A stretch of 36,708 nt of DNA, from positions 1 through 36,708 of the forward strand of contig LZRV01000031.1 in NCBI GenBank assembly GCA_002159065.1. Direction: 5' to 3'. Numbering within the stretch: position 1 is the first letter of the stretch; every line of letters begins with the position of its first letter. A program made the translations under genes and the position numbers. Under the pieces are notes generated by a model. That model was not told the DNA's origin. It did no database searches and saw nothing but the letters and a program-made list of their open reading frames with translations. This document shows positions 7,364-15,891 of the stretch, in pieces. The stretch is from Paenibacillaceae bacterium ZCTH02-B3 (GTDB lineage: Bacteria; Bacillota; Bacilli; Paenibacillales; Paenibacillaceae).

Positions 7364-7861
7364 TCAGCCGGGCAAATCCGGTCTCGCCTCGATCCAGACA
7401 TGCAGCACCCGGTCCGCCACCAGCATCGTCGTCAGGTCGATCCGGTACGCCTTGTCTCCGATTCCTTCGTAGATTTTTCCCTCCAGCAGTTTGCGGGCGA
7501 GCTGCGCTTCGGCGCCAATATCGTACATGTTTCGTCCCAGAAAAATGGACAAATCCCGGGTCACCCGGTCCTTCAGTTCCTTTTCCGAGGCGGCGTCCAT
7601 GGGCGCCCGCCCCTGCGGTTCCTCGACGTACACGACCACGCTGCTGATGGCCGAGGACCGGCTTCTGAACTGGTTCAGACGTTCGATATCCTTTTCATAT
7701 TGCTCCGCTTTTTCGGCCAGCTCGATGTTTTCCCGCACGATCCGGTCGTACTGGTCGTGGGCCAGCCCGTTGTACAGCGCGGCTCCCACGACGCAGCCGC
7801 ACGCGAAAAAAGCGGCGCCGCGCATCCAGCCCCGGAAGCGGTAGAACGGCGGCACGCGCAC
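7364..7861 (-). CDS. ytrI: Sporulation membrane protein YtrI
   Basis: The 165-aa protein has one N-terminal membrane segment (MRGAAFFACGCVVGAALYNGL, residues about 13-33). A coiled-coil-like stretch rich in Glu, Lys and Arg follows (IELAEKAEQYEKDIERLNQFRS), then a C-terminal domain ending in VLHVWIEARPDLPG. This resembles YtrI of Bacillus (167 aa), a sigma-E-controlled protein needed for efficient sporulation together with YtrH. It lies 6 nt downstream of ytrH, so the two form an operon. Its biochemical activity is unknown. Confidence 0.82.
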   Translation of the reverse strand: MRVPPFYRFRGWMRGAAFFACGCVVGAALYNGLAHDQYDRIVRENIELAEKAEQYEKDIERLNQFRSRSSAISSVVVYVEEPQGRAPMDAASEKELKDRVTRDLSIFLGRNMYDIGAEAQLARKLLEGKIYEGIGDKAYRIDLTTMLVADRVLHVWIEARPDLPG

Positions 7862-7867
7862 CTTGCG

Positions 7868-8194
7868 TCACTCCCCCTGCCGGCACATCCACTGCACCAG
7901 CTCCGTCGCCATATGCGCGCCGAGGAAGGCGCACAGGATGTAGGCCAGCTGCCGCACCGCGGGAGAAAGGTGCCCCTCCAGCACGTTGCTTTCGATCACC
8001 CGCATCGGATCGATGGTGCCGCCCACGGCGACCACGATCGCCCAGATTTTGATGCGTCCCGCGATGTTCAGCATCTCGTCGCTCGGCACTTTCCAAAGGA
8101 AGATCGCGGCCAGGCCGGCGAGCAGCGATCCGCCGAGCACGACGCCGAAGGCGATGCAGAAATCCATGATGGCCTGGGCGTAAAACCGGCTCAT
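7868..8194 (-). CDS. ytrH: Sporulation protein YtrH
   Basis: The 108-aa integral membrane protein has three hydrophobic segments: MDFCIAFGVVLGGSLLAGLA near the N-terminus, IKIWAIVVAVGGTI in the middle, and VRQLAYILCAFLGAHMATELV near the C-terminus. This matches the YtrH family (113 aa in Bacillus), found only in endospore formers and made in the mother cell under sigma-E. The start ATG at 8194 follows GGGAGGGG. It is the first gene of a ytrH-ytrI operon and is divergent from dnaE, as in Bacillus. Confidence 0.85.
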   Translation of the reverse strand: MSRFYAQAIMDFCIAFGVVLGGSLLAGLAAIFLWKVPSDEMLNIAGRIKIWAIVVAVGGTIDPMRVIESNVLEGHLSPAVRQLAYILCAFLGAHMATELVQWMCRQGE

Positions 8195-8549
8195 CCGCTT
8201 CCCCTCCCTGCCGGAATTTCCGCGAACCCCCCATTTCCATGTGTATGGGGCATGTCCGCCGATTAATACCCGTCGGGGATGAAAAAGCTTTTATTCGAGT
8301 TGGTCCACTCCAGCTGTTCTTCCATTGTACCGGCCGGGGTCAAATTGTCCGGAAAATCGGTTTCCCGGCGCAGCAACGCGCCGCCTTGCCCCGTGCCGTC
8401 CGCAAAAATCGGTCCGGCCGTTTCTGAAACTGGTTGCAAGATGAAGGGTTGAAGAGGACCGGATCGCTCCCCCGGCGGTCTTACGCGCGACGGATTGCTT
8501 CCAAAGGCGAACATTTGTTGCTATAATCGGCTTACGGAGGTCCATGCCC
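8195..8549. other. Divergent intergenic region between ytrH and dnaE
   Basis: This 355-nt gap holds the two divergent promoters. On the minus strand CATACACAT (complement of 8239-8247) resembles a sigma-E -10, with TATT (complement of 8265-8268) upstream at a slightly long spacing. On the plus strand TATAAT at 8522-8527 is a perfect sigma-A -10 for dnaE, with only a weak -35 (TTCCAA at 8499, 17-nt spacing). Short open frames in the gap lack convincing ribosome-binding sites, and I assign no gene. Confidence 0.5.
8522..8540 (+). promoter_or_regulatory. dnaE -10 element and ribosome-binding site
   Basis: TATAAT at 8522-8527 lies close to GGAGG at 8536-8540. The spacing from GGAGG is 3 nt to ATG 8544 and 9 nt to ATG 8550, which favours 8550 as the start and gives a very short leader. 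Confidence 0.5.
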
Positions 8550-11500
8550 ATGCGCGATTTTGTCCATCTTCACGTTCACAGCGAATACAGCCTGCTGGAC
8601 GGCGCGTCCCGCATCCGCGACCTCGCCGCGCGGGCGGCGGAGCACGGCATGAAGGCGCTGGCGCTCACCGACCACGGCGTGATGTACGGCGCCATCGCGT
8701 TTTACAGGGCGTGCCGCGAGCATGGCGTCAAACCCATCATCGGCATGGAAGCGTACATGGCCGACGGTTCGCGCCTGGACAAGTCCGCGGGGCAAAACCG
8801 GCCCATTTACCATCTCACGCTGCTGGCCAAGAACGAGACAGGCTACCGCAACCTGATGAAGCTGTGCACCATCGGCCACCTGGAAGGATACTACTATCGG
8901 CCGCGCATTGATTTTGAAGTTCTGTCCCGGCATGCGGACGGGCTGATCTGCCTGAGCGGGTGCCTCAAGGGCGAGCTGTCCCAGCTGCTCCTCCGGGAGC
9001 GCTACGACGATGCGAAAGCCGTGGCGCTCCGCTACCGGGAGCTGTTCGGCGAGGACTATTTCCTCGAGCTGCAGGACCACGGCATGCCCGAACAGAAAAA
9101 GGTCGCGGCCGGGCTTCTGCGCCTTTCGGAGGAAACCGGGATTGCCCTCGTTGTCACCAACGACGCCCATTACGTGCGGCAGGAAGACCACACGCTGCAG
9201 GACATCCTGCTCTGCATCGGAACGGGGAAAACGCTGGACGACCCCGACCGGATGAAAATCGAATCGACCCATCTGTACCTGAAAAGCGGCGACGAAATGG
9301 CGGCCCTGTTCCGCCATGTGCCGCAGGCGCTGGAGAACACGGCCCTTATCGCCGACCGGTGCAGCCTGGAAATTCCCCTCGGGCAGCCCGTCCTGCCCCG
9401 TTTCCGCCCGCTGCCGGAAGGGGAAACGGCGGCTTCGTACCTTGCGCGGCTTTGCCGGGAGGGACTTGGGGAGCGGTATGAAGGATCGCCCGAGTGGCGG
9501 GACCCTTCTTTCCGGGAAACGGCCTCCAGCCGACTGGATTACGAACTCGACGTCATCCACCGGATGGGGTATGACGACTATTTTTTGATCGTCTGGGATT
9601 TCGTCCGCTTCGCCCGCGAGCGGGGCATCGCCACGGGACCGGGGCGGGGATCCGCCGCGGGAAGCCTGGTGTCGTACGTCCTCGGCATCACGGACGTGGA
9701 TCCGCTCAAGCACAAGCTGCTGTTCGAGAGGTTTCTGAATCCGGAGCGGGTGTCCATGCCCGACATCGACATCGACTTCAGCGACGAGCGGCGCGACGAA
9801 GTCATCCGGTACGTGTCGGAAAAATACGGCCAGGATCACGTGGCGCAGATCATCACCTTCGGCACCATGGCGGCGCGGGCCGCCGTGCGGGACGTGGGGC
9901 GCGTCATGAACATGCCCTACGGCGAGGTGGACCGGGTGGCCAAGCTGATTCCGGCGGCGCCGGGCATGTCCATCGGGCGGGCGCTGGAGGCAAGCCCCGA
10001 GTTTCGCGCTCTCGTCCAGCGGGATGAGCGGGCGGCGAAGCTCGTGGGCATGGCCGCCCAAGTGGAGGGCATGCCGCGCCACGCGTCCACCCACGCCGCG
10101 GGCGTGGTCATTTCGCCGGAACCCCTGACAAACCATGTTCCCCTGCAGGAAGGCACCGCCGGCGTTCCGCTCACCCAGTACGCGATGGAACATCTGGAAG
10201 CCATCGGGCTGTTGAAAATGGATTTTCTCGGCCTGCGCACCCTGACCATCATCGAGCGGACGCTGGACACCGTGCGGCAAACGACCGGGAGGGAAATCGA
10301 CTGGAACCGCGTGCCGCTGGACGATCCGGCCACCTACGAACTGCTCGGCCGCGGCGAAACGACGGGCATCTTCCAGCTGGAATCGGCCGGGATGCGGCGG
10401 GTGCTTCGGGAAATGAAGCCCACCTGTTTCGAGGACATCGTCTCCGTGCTCGCGCTGTACCGGCCGGGCCCGATGGAGTTCATTCCCCGTTTCATCGCCG
10501 CCAAGCATGGCCGGATCCCGGTGGAATACCCCCATCCGGATCTGGAGCCGATCCTGAAGGACACCTACGGCATCATCGTCTACCAGGAACAGATCATGCA
10601 GATCGCTTCGCGCATGGCGGGCTTTACGCTGGGCGAGGCGGATCTGCTCCGGCGGGCCGTCGGGAAAAAGAAACGCGAAGTGCTGGACGAGCAGCGGGAA
10701 CATTTCGTGCGGGGGAGCGTCCGGCAAGGATACGGCGAGGAAGAGGCGAACCGGGTGTACGACATGATCGTGCGCTTCGCGGACTACGGCTTCTGCCGCG
10801 CCCACGCCGCGGCGTACGCCGTGCTGGCGTTCCAGACCGCCTATCTCAAGGCGCACCACCCGGTGGAATTCATGGCGTCCATGCTGACGGCGGTGGTCGG
10901 CAATCAGCGCAAGACGGCGGAATACGTGGAGGACTGCCGCCGGATGGGCATCCCCGTACTGCCGCCGGACGTCAACGAAAGCGGCGCGCTGTTTTCGCCG
11001 GTGACGCTGAAGGACGGCACCCGGGCCATCCGTTTCGGCCTGGCGGCGGTGAAGAACGTCGGCACCCAGGCCATCGAACACCTGACCCGCGAGCGCGCCA
11101 AGCGGCCGTTCGAGAGCCTGGGCGACCTGTGCCGGCGGGTCGATGCCCGCGTCTGCAACAAGCGGGTCATCGAATCGCTGCTTCTGGCCGGCGCTCTCGA
11201 CTCGCTGCCCGGCCATCGCGCGCAGCTTCTGGCCGCGCTGGACGACACGCTGGAAGCGGCCCAGACCTGGCGCAAGGAGCGGGAAGAGCTGCAGATCGAG
11301 CTGTTCGGTTTCGAGGAGACGCCGAACTGGGAACCGGAACTGCCGGAAGTGGCGCCTTTCACGCAGGCGCAAATCCTTGAGCTGGAAAGGGAGTTCATGG
11401 GGCTGTACCTGTCAGGACATCCTCTTGACGAATACGGCGAGCTGCTGGAACGGCTCGGCACGGACCGGCTGGCGGATCTGCCGGAGCTGCCGGACGGGTC

Positions 11501-12269
11501 GCCTGTGGTGACGGCGGGGATGATCCTGTCGGTGAAGCCGGTGGTCACGAAGAACGGCCAGCCGATGGCGTTCCTCGAGCTGGAAGACAAGGTGGCGGGA
11601 TGCGAGGTCGTGGCCTTCCCCGGCGTATGGGAGAAGGTGTCTTCCTTCGCCGCGAAAGGCGCCCTTGTGCTGGCGAAGGCGAAGCTGCAGCACGGGGACG
11701 AGGACGTGAAGCTCCTGGCGGACGAGATCGTTCCGCTGGATGCGCCGGATGCGGAAGCGCGGGTCCGGCTCTGGCGGCGCGCCGCGGCGAGGAATTTGGG
11801 CGGCGGCGTTCACCGTGTCGCCCCGGACCGGCCGCCGACGGCCGCGCGGCAAAGCGGCTCCATACAGGGCGGGGCGGCGCCCAACCGGGCGGCGAGGCCT
11901 GGCGGCAACCCTGGATCCGCCGGCAACCCGGGACCCGGCGGCAGCGCGGGACCTGCCGGCAGAGCGGGACCCGGCGGCAACGGCAAGCCGCGCGGCGTCG
12001 GCTCCCCGGCCCCCGTTTCCCCGGGGCCGGCCGTGTCCGTGCGGCAGCGGGTGTACATCCGCATCGATGAAGTCCATGAACGGCCGGCCGCGCTGAACCG
12101 GCTCAAGAAGCTTTTGACGGACCATCCCGGCCTGGTGCCGGTGGTGCTCCATTACGAACGGCAGCGCCGAACGGTGGCTCTGAGCGACGACCACCGCGTG
12201 CGCCCGTCGCCGGAACTGTTCCGCCAGATCGAGCGGCTGCTCGGGGAAGGAACCGTCCGCATCAGGTAA
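8550..12269 (+). CDS. dnaE: DNA polymerase III alpha subunit, DnaE type
   Basis: This replicative C-family polymerase has 1239 aa counted from ATG 8550. The PHP domain opens with [15 protein letters not shown]. The palm carries the catalytic aspartates in [12 protein letters not shown] (D405, D407) and KMDFLGL (D558). [18 protein letters not shown] precedes the active site and [20 protein letters not shown] marks the fingers. A helix-hairpin-helix region follows, and an OB fold at about residues 980-1070 ([20 protein letters not shown]). Between the OB fold and the C-terminal domain is a Gly/Pro/Ala-rich linker (about 1088-1162) with collagen-like triplets, making the protein longer than the usual roughly 1100-1160 aa. 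The gene is convergent with hprK. In Bacillales DnaE works beside PolC in lagging-strand priming extension. Confidence 0.97.
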   Translation: MRDFVHLHVHSEYSLLDGASRIRDLAARAAEHGMKALALTDHGVMYGAIAFYRACREHGVKPIIGMEAYMADGSRLDKSAGQNRPIYHLTLLAKNETGYRNLMKLCTIGHLEGYYYRPRIDFEVLSRHADGLICLSGCLKGELSQLLLRERYDDAKAVALRYRELFGEDYFLELQDHGMPEQKKVAAGLLRLSEETGIALVVTNDAHYVRQEDHTLQDILLCIGTGKTLDDPDRMKIESTHLYLKSGDEMAALFRHVPQALENTALIADRCSLEIPLGQPVLPRFRPLPEGETAASYLARLCREGLGERYEGSPEWRDPSFRETASSRLDYELDVIHRMGYDDYFLIVWDFVRFARERGIATGPGRGSAAGSLVSYVLGITDVDPLKHKLLFERFLNPERVSMPDIDIDFSDERRDEVIRYVSEKYGQDHVAQIITFGTMAARAAVRDVGRVMNMPYGEVDRVAKLIPAAPGMSIGRALEASPEFRALVQRDERAAKLVGMAAQVEGMPRHASTHAAGVVISPEPLTNHVPLQEGTAGVPLTQYAMEHLEAIGLLKMDFLGLRTLTIIERTLDTVRQTTGREIDWNRVPLDDPATYELLGRGETTGIFQLESAGMRRVLREMKPTCFEDIVSVLALYRPGPMEFIPRFIAAKHGRIPVEYPHPDLEPILKDTYGIIVYQEQIMQIASRMAGFTLGEADLLRRAVGKKKREVLDEQREHFVRGSVRQGYGEEEANRVYDMIVRFADYGFCRAHAAAYAVLAFQTAYLKAHHPVEFMASMLTAVVGNQRKTAEYVEDCRRMGIPVLPPDVNESGALFSPVTLKDGTRAIRFGLAAVKNVGTQAIEHLTRERAKRPFESLGDLCRRVDARVCNKRVIESLLLAGALDSLPGHRAQLLAALDDTLEAAQTWRKEREELQIELFGFEETPNWEPELPEVAPFTQAQILELEREFMGLYLSGHPLDEYGELLERLGTDRLADLPELPDGSPVVTAGMILSVKPVVTKNGQPMAFLELEDKVAGCEVVAFPGVWEKVSSFAAKGALVLAKAKLQHGDEDVKLLADEIVPLDAPDAEARVRLWRRAAARNLGGGVHRVAPDRPPTAARQSGSIQGGAAPNRAARPGGNPGSAGNPGPGGSAGPAGRAGPGGNGKPRGVGSPAPVSPGPAVSVRQRVYIRIDEVHERPAALNRLKKLLTDHPGLVPVVLHYERQRRTVALSDDHRVRPSPELFRQIERLLGEGTVRIR

Positions 12270-12289
12270 GGGCCGCGCGGGACCGCGGA

Positions 12290-12323
12290 CCCCGGCGATC
12301 GCGAATCCGATCGCATGCCGGCC
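12290..12323. terminator. GC-rich hairpin between convergent dnaE and hprK
   Basis: CCGGCGATCG pairs with CGATC-gcat-GCCGG around CGAATC, giving a stable stem with a bulge in the 89-nt convergent gap. There is no T-run, so termination activity is uncertain. Confidence 0.3.
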
Positions 12324-12358
12324 GCGGGATCGCGGATCAACCCCGCGCGTCGCGCGCG

Positions 12359-13276
12359 TCACTGGAGTCCTTCTTCCTCCAGCCGCTTGATGAACTCTTC
12401 CGCCGCGCTGTAGCCCAGCTGGCGCAGGTACCAATTGTTCGCGGCCGCCTCCACGAGCCCGGCCACGTCCCTTCCCGGCTGGAGCTGGATTTCCATGAAC
12501 GGGATCTTGACGCCCAGGTATTCCGAATATTTCGGTTCCAGCTCCAGCTCGTTGTTCAGGGCGTTTTCGCGCCACGGGGTCAGCTCGATGTCCAGGGCGA
12601 TCCTCGTTTCGTCCTGGAACGCCCTTCTTCCGTACAGCCGGACGACGTTGATCAGGCCGATGTTGCGCAGGGCGAGGAATTCCCGCGTGTTCCCGTTGTG
12701 GGTGCCGATGAGCGTCTGGGGTCCGAGTCTTTTCAGCACCACGATGTCGTCGGCCACCAGCCGGTGCCCGCGCCGGATCAGCGCGTGCGCCGTCTCGCTT
12801 TTTCCGATCCCCGATTTGCCGCGCAGAAGCACTCCGATGCCCGATACATTCACGCACACGCCGTGAATGGACATCTCGGGCGCCAGTTCCTTCACCAGAA
12901 ACGCGTCCAGCTGCGCGATGAACTCCGTCGTCGTCTCCTGGGTCCGAAGCAGGGGGATCTTTTCCTGCCGGCAATGTTTCGTGAGATATTCGAGGCCGCC
13001 CAGGCCGCAGGTGACGATGAAGCAGGGCGGGTGGTATTTGACGACGTTGCCGATGCGTTCGTTGCGCTCGGCCTCGCTCTGCCGGTGAAGATAGGTAATC
13101 TCCTTCCGGCCGAGCACCTGCACGCGTTCCATGGGAAAGAAATCGAAGAAGCCCACGAATTCCAGCCCGGGCCGGTGCGCGCGCGCCTTGGTGACGGGCC
13201 GGTCCAGATGGTCTCCGCCCGCCAGCACTTCCAGTTGGAAACGGTCCACCAAAGCTTTTACCGGAATGGACTTCAT
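12359..13276 (-). CDS. hprK: HPr kinase/phosphorylase
   Basis: The 305-aa protein has the HprK N-terminal domain and a C-terminal P-loop kinase domain. The Walker A motif GKSGIGKS lies at 153-160, His138 sits in IHGVCVNVSG, and the HPr-kinase signature region LRNIGLINVVRLYGRRAF follows. It phosphorylates Ser46 of HPr (and Crh) when fructose bisphosphate and ATP are high, and removes the phosphate when phosphate is high, so it is the sensor of carbon catabolite control. Length is close to Bacillus HprK (310 aa). In many Bacillales it leads an hprK-lgt-ppaX operon. Here it stands alone, convergent with dnaE, without lgt or ppaX downstream. Two TATAAT boxes lie upstream. Confidence 0.95.
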   Translation of the reverse strand: MKSIPVKALVDRFQLEVLAGGDHLDRPVTKARAHRPGLEFVGFFDFFPMERVQVLGRKEITYLHRQSEAERNERIGNVVKYHPPCFIVTCGLGGLEYLTKHCRQEKIPLLRTQETTTEFIAQLDAFLVKELAPEMSIHGVCVNVSGIGVLLRGKSGIGKSETAHALIRRGHRLVADDIVVLKRLGPQTLIGTHNGNTREFLALRNIGLINVVRLYGRRAFQDETRIALDIELTPWRENALNNELELEPKYSEYLGVKIPFMEIQLQPGRDVAGLVEAAANNWYLRQLGYSAAEEFIKRLEEEGLQ

Positions 13277-13327
13277 CTCTCGCTCCCAGCCCCTTTCGGT
13301 CTTGTCCGCATCGCGCGTTTCTTCTCC

Positions 13328-13343
13328 ATTATACTGAATTATA
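13328..13343 (-). promoter_or_regulatory. Tandem -10 boxes upstream of hprK
   Basis: On the minus strand TATAAT occurs twice, as the complements of 13338-13343 and 13328-13333. No good -35 (TTGACA-like) is seen at 17 nt from either, so which box is used is unclear. Confidence 0.4.
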
Positions 13344-13388
13344 CGGAAAAAGGCCGTTTTTCCGCATGGCGCGCCAAATTTCGCTTGG

Positions 13389-13418
13389 TTGCTAGTCCGC
13401 CGCCGGTTGTGCTATGAT
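13389..13418 (+). promoter_or_regulatory. Sigma-A-type promoter of the small gene before accD
   Basis: TTGCTA at 13389-13394 and TATGAT at 13413-13418 are separated by 18 nt. They lie about 50 nt before the start codon at 13468. Confidence 0.55.
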
Positions 13419-13467
13419 TTTGTTCAGCCCGGCATGATTCTGCCGTTTTTGTGGGGGGAGCCGTTTC

Positions 13468-13656
13468 ATGTGGACGGTGATCTACATTGCACCAACCGCA
13501 AAAATAGCGGAACGCATCCAAAAGGGTCTGACGGAAGAAGGCTTCCTGGTGCAAGTACGTCCCATCCAGCTTTCCAAGCCGCAATACGAAATTCTGGTAC
13601 CCTCCGGTGAAGTGCAGGAAGTGCAGGAAGTGCTGAACAACCTGTTGCACACCTGA
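13468..13656 (+). CDS. Small conserved protein of unknown function
   Basis: This 62-aa soluble protein (MWTVIYIAPTAKIAERIQKGL...) contains no Cys and ends in EVQEVLNNLLHT. Its alternating pattern and the motif YEILVPSGEV...EVL resemble the small DUF2007-like ferredoxin-fold proteins, but that link is inference. ATG 13468 follows GGGGGGAG at 13453-13460 with 7-nt spacing, and a credible promoter lies upstream. It is divergent from hprK and 142 nt before accD. Such a gene is common at this position in related genomes as far as I recall, but no function is known to me. Confidence 0.7.
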   Translation: MWTVIYIAPTAKIAERIQKGLTEEGFLVQVRPIQLSKPQYEILVPSGEVQEVQEVLNNLLHT

Positions 13657-13735
13657 TGCCTGGCCGCGCCGGACCTTGAGCGACCCAACCCGCACGAGAC
13701 GAACCAACGCCGCGGACCTGCGCCCGATTCCGATC

Positions 13736-13755
13736 CTCCGGCCGGAAGGCCGGAG
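13736..13755. other. Perfect GC hairpin in the leader of accD
   Basis: CTCCGGCC-GGAA-GGCCGGAG is an 8-bp perfect stem with a tetraloop, placed 44 nt before the accD start. The T-run (13774-13779) is too far away for a normal terminator. It may be a processing or regulatory structure, or a weak terminator of the small gene. Confidence 0.35.
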
Positions 13756-13798
13756 AAGGGTGAATGTCCGCCATTTTTTCGCCCAGTGAGGTGTCGCC

Positions 13799-14869
13799 GT
13801 GTTCAAGGACCTCTTTCAGAAGCGGAAGTATGCGACCATTCCCCCGGAACGGCTCCGGGCGGAGCGGCCGAAGCGGGAAATTCCGGAAGGGCTCATGATT
13901 CGCTGCCCGAAGTGCGGCAACATCCATCTTGGCAAGGAACTGGAAAAGAACCTGAAGGTTTGCCCCTCTTGCGACCATCATTTTCGGCTTACCGTCCGGG
14001 AACGCGTCGCCATCACGATGGACGACGGACGGTTGCGGGAGCTGGACGCCCATCTGGAATCGGTGGACCCCATCGAATTTCCGGGTTACCGGGAGAAGCT
14101 GGAGCAGCAGAAACGCAAAACCGGCCTGCGGGAAGCCGTCATGACCGGCGAGGGGACGATCGGCGGGTATCCCGTCGTGGCCGGCATCCTGAGCTTTGAT
14201 TTTTTCACCGGCAGCATGGGTTCCGTCGTGGGCGAGAAGGTGACCCGCGCCATCGAACGGGCGATGGAGCGCGGTTGGCCGCTGATCATCTTTTCCGCGT
14301 CCGGCGGGGCCCGCATGCAGGAAAGCATCTTCAGCCTGATGCAGATGGCCAAGACCAGCGCCGCCCTGGCGAAGTTCCATGAGCGGCGGGGTCTCTTTAT
14401 TTCCGTGCTCACCGATCCGACCCTCGGGGGCGTCTCGGCGAGTTTCGCCACTCTCGCGGATTACATCATCGCCGAACCCGGCGCCACCTTCGGTTTCGCC
14501 GGCCGCATCGTCATCGAGCAGACCATCCGCCAGAAGCTGCCGGACGAATTCCAGACGGCCGAATTCAACCTGCAGCACGGCCAGCTGGACAAAGTGGTGC
14601 ACCGGAAAGAGATGAAGGCGTTTCTGGCGAAGCTCCTGGAGATGCACGCTTCGGTTTACGGCCATGCGCCGGCCGCGGCGGAGGGGGAAACCGCGGTTCC
14701 GGCGGATCATGAAGACCGCGAAGCGTCCGGGGAGCCGGCGATTGCGGCTGCTGAACAGGCGCCGGAGACAAGCGGCAAGGCCGATGCCGGAGCCGGGGAC
14801 GATCCGGTTCCGGCGGCGGTGACGTCCGGCGCGGAAACGGGGAAGGGAGGGTCTTCCGATGACCGCTGA
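13799..14869 (+). CDS. accD: Acetyl-CoA carboxylase carboxyltransferase subunit beta
   Basis: AccD transfers the carboxyl group from biotin to acetyl-CoA together with AccA, the committed step of fatty acid synthesis. The N-terminal zinc ribbon is visible: Cys36, Cys39, Cys55 and Cys58 (CPKCGN and CPSCDHH). The crotonase-like core shows [18 protein letters not shown] and [14 protein letters not shown]. The core ends at about residue 290, the normal length, and is followed by about 65 residues rich in Ala, Glu, Gly and Asp with no recognisable fold. The start is GTG 13799. The stop overlaps accA by 11 nt, so the two subunits are translationally coupled. Confidence 0.96.
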   Translation: MFKDLFQKRKYATIPPERLRAERPKREIPEGLMIRCPKCGNIHLGKELEKNLKVCPSCDHHFRLTVRERVAITMDDGRLRELDAHLESVDPIEFPGYREKLEQQKRKTGLREAVMTGEGTIGGYPVVAGILSFDFFTGSMGSVVGEKVTRAIERAMERGWPLIIFSASGGARMQESIFSLMQMAKTSAALAKFHERRGLFISVLTDPTLGGVSASFATLADYIIAEPGATFGFAGRIVIEQTIRQKLPDEFQTAEFNLQHGQLDKVVHRKEMKAFLAKLLEMHASVYGHAPAAAEGETAVPADHEDREASGEPAIAAAEQAPETSGKADAGAGDDPVPAAVTSGAETGKGGSSDDR

Positions 14870-15854
14870 ACTTCCCTTTGAACGGCCCCTTGCCGATCTC
14901 CGCAGGAAAATCGAAGAGCTCAAGAAATTCGGCGAGGAAAAGCAGATTGATTTCTCGGAAGAGATCGCGCGGCTGGAAGAAAGGTACCGGCAGATGGAAG
15001 AGGAGCTGTACGGGAACCTCGGCGCCGCGCAGATCCTGCAGCTGGCCCGCCATCACCAGCGGCCCACGTCGCTGGATTACATAGAGCGCATTTTCACCGA
15101 TTTCATCGAACTGCACGGCGACCGGCTGTTCGCCGACGATCTGGCCATCGTGGGAGGAATCGCCAGGCTGGACGGCATTCCCGTGACCGTCGTCGGCCAC
15201 CAGCGGGGCAAGGACACGAAGGACAACATTCGGAGGTATTTCGGCAGCCCGCATCCCGAGGGCTTTCGCAAGGCTCTGCGCCTCATGCGGCAGGCGGACA
15301 AATTCCGCCGTCCGATCATCACCTTCATCGACACGAAGGGCGCCTACCCGGGCGACACCGCCGAAATGCGCGGCCAGTCCGAGGCGATCGCCCGCAACCT
15401 GATGGAAATGTCCTCGTTCGGCGTGCCCATCGTCTGCGTCGTGATCGGCGAAGGGGGAAGCGGCGGCGCCCTCGCCCTTGGGGTGGGCAACCGCGTGCTC
15501 ATGCTGGAAAACGCCATCTATTCCGTCATTTCCCCGAACGGCGCGGCCTCGATCTTGTGGAAGGACGCGTCCAAAGCCGATCAGGCCGCCGAATACATGA
15601 AAATCACGGCGGCGGATCTCAAGGCGTTCGGCATCGTGGACGAAGTGGTGCCGGAGCCGATGGGCGGCGCCCACCGCAACCCGGACGAACAGGCGGCGGC
15701 GGTCAAGGACGCCGTGTGGCGGCACCTGCAGGAACTGCTCGGCATGACGCCGGAGGAACTCATCGAGGACCGCTTCCGCAAATTCCGCGCCATCGGCCGT
15801 TTCACCGAAGCGCAGCCGGAACAGACCGCGGAATGCGCCGATTACGCCGAATAG
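14859..15854 (+). CDS. accA: Acetyl-CoA carboxylase carboxyltransferase subunit alpha
   Basis: This 331-aa subunit pairs with AccD to form the carboxyltransferase. It opens with a charged helical segment ([22 protein letters not shown]), then the AccA core with [44 protein letters not shown] and [15 protein letters not shown]. Those glycine-rich loops bind acyl-CoA and carboxybiotin. ATG 14859 has GAAGGGAGGG shortly upstream, inside accD. In Bacillus pfkA lies between accA and pyk; here pyk follows after 37 nt and pfkA is absent. Confidence 0.97.
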   Translation: MTAELPFERPLADLRRKIEELKKFGEEKQIDFSEEIARLEERYRQMEEELYGNLGAAQILQLARHHQRPTSLDYIERIFTDFIELHGDRLFADDLAIVGGIARLDGIPVTVVGHQRGKDTKDNIRRYFGSPHPEGFRKALRLMRQADKFRRPIITFIDTKGAYPGDTAEMRGQSEAIARNLMEMSSFGVPIVCVVIGEGGSGGALALGVGNRVLMLENAIYSVISPNGAASILWKDASKADQAAEYMKITAADLKAFGIVDEVVPEPMGGAHRNPDEQAAAVKDAVWRHLQELLGMTPEELIEDRFRKFRAIGRFTEAQPEQTAECADYAE

Positions 15855-15891
15855 CGATACCGCCGTAAGCAGGCTAGACGGAGGAACCCAT

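Noticed and set aside
8263..8514. An 83-codon minus-strand frame between ytrH and dnaE ending ...LEWTNSNKSFFIPDGY
   Set aside because: The C-terminal end looks protein-like, but there is no ribosome-binding site at any in-frame start and no known homologue comes to mind.
8532..11372. A 946-codon open frame on the minus strand opposite dnaE, and similar long antisense frames opposite fumarase, citZ/icd and phoR
   Set aside because: They mirror high-GC genes whose third-position bias removes stops from the opposite frame. Translations are His/Arg/Pro-rich with no domain, and no ribosome-binding sites precede them.
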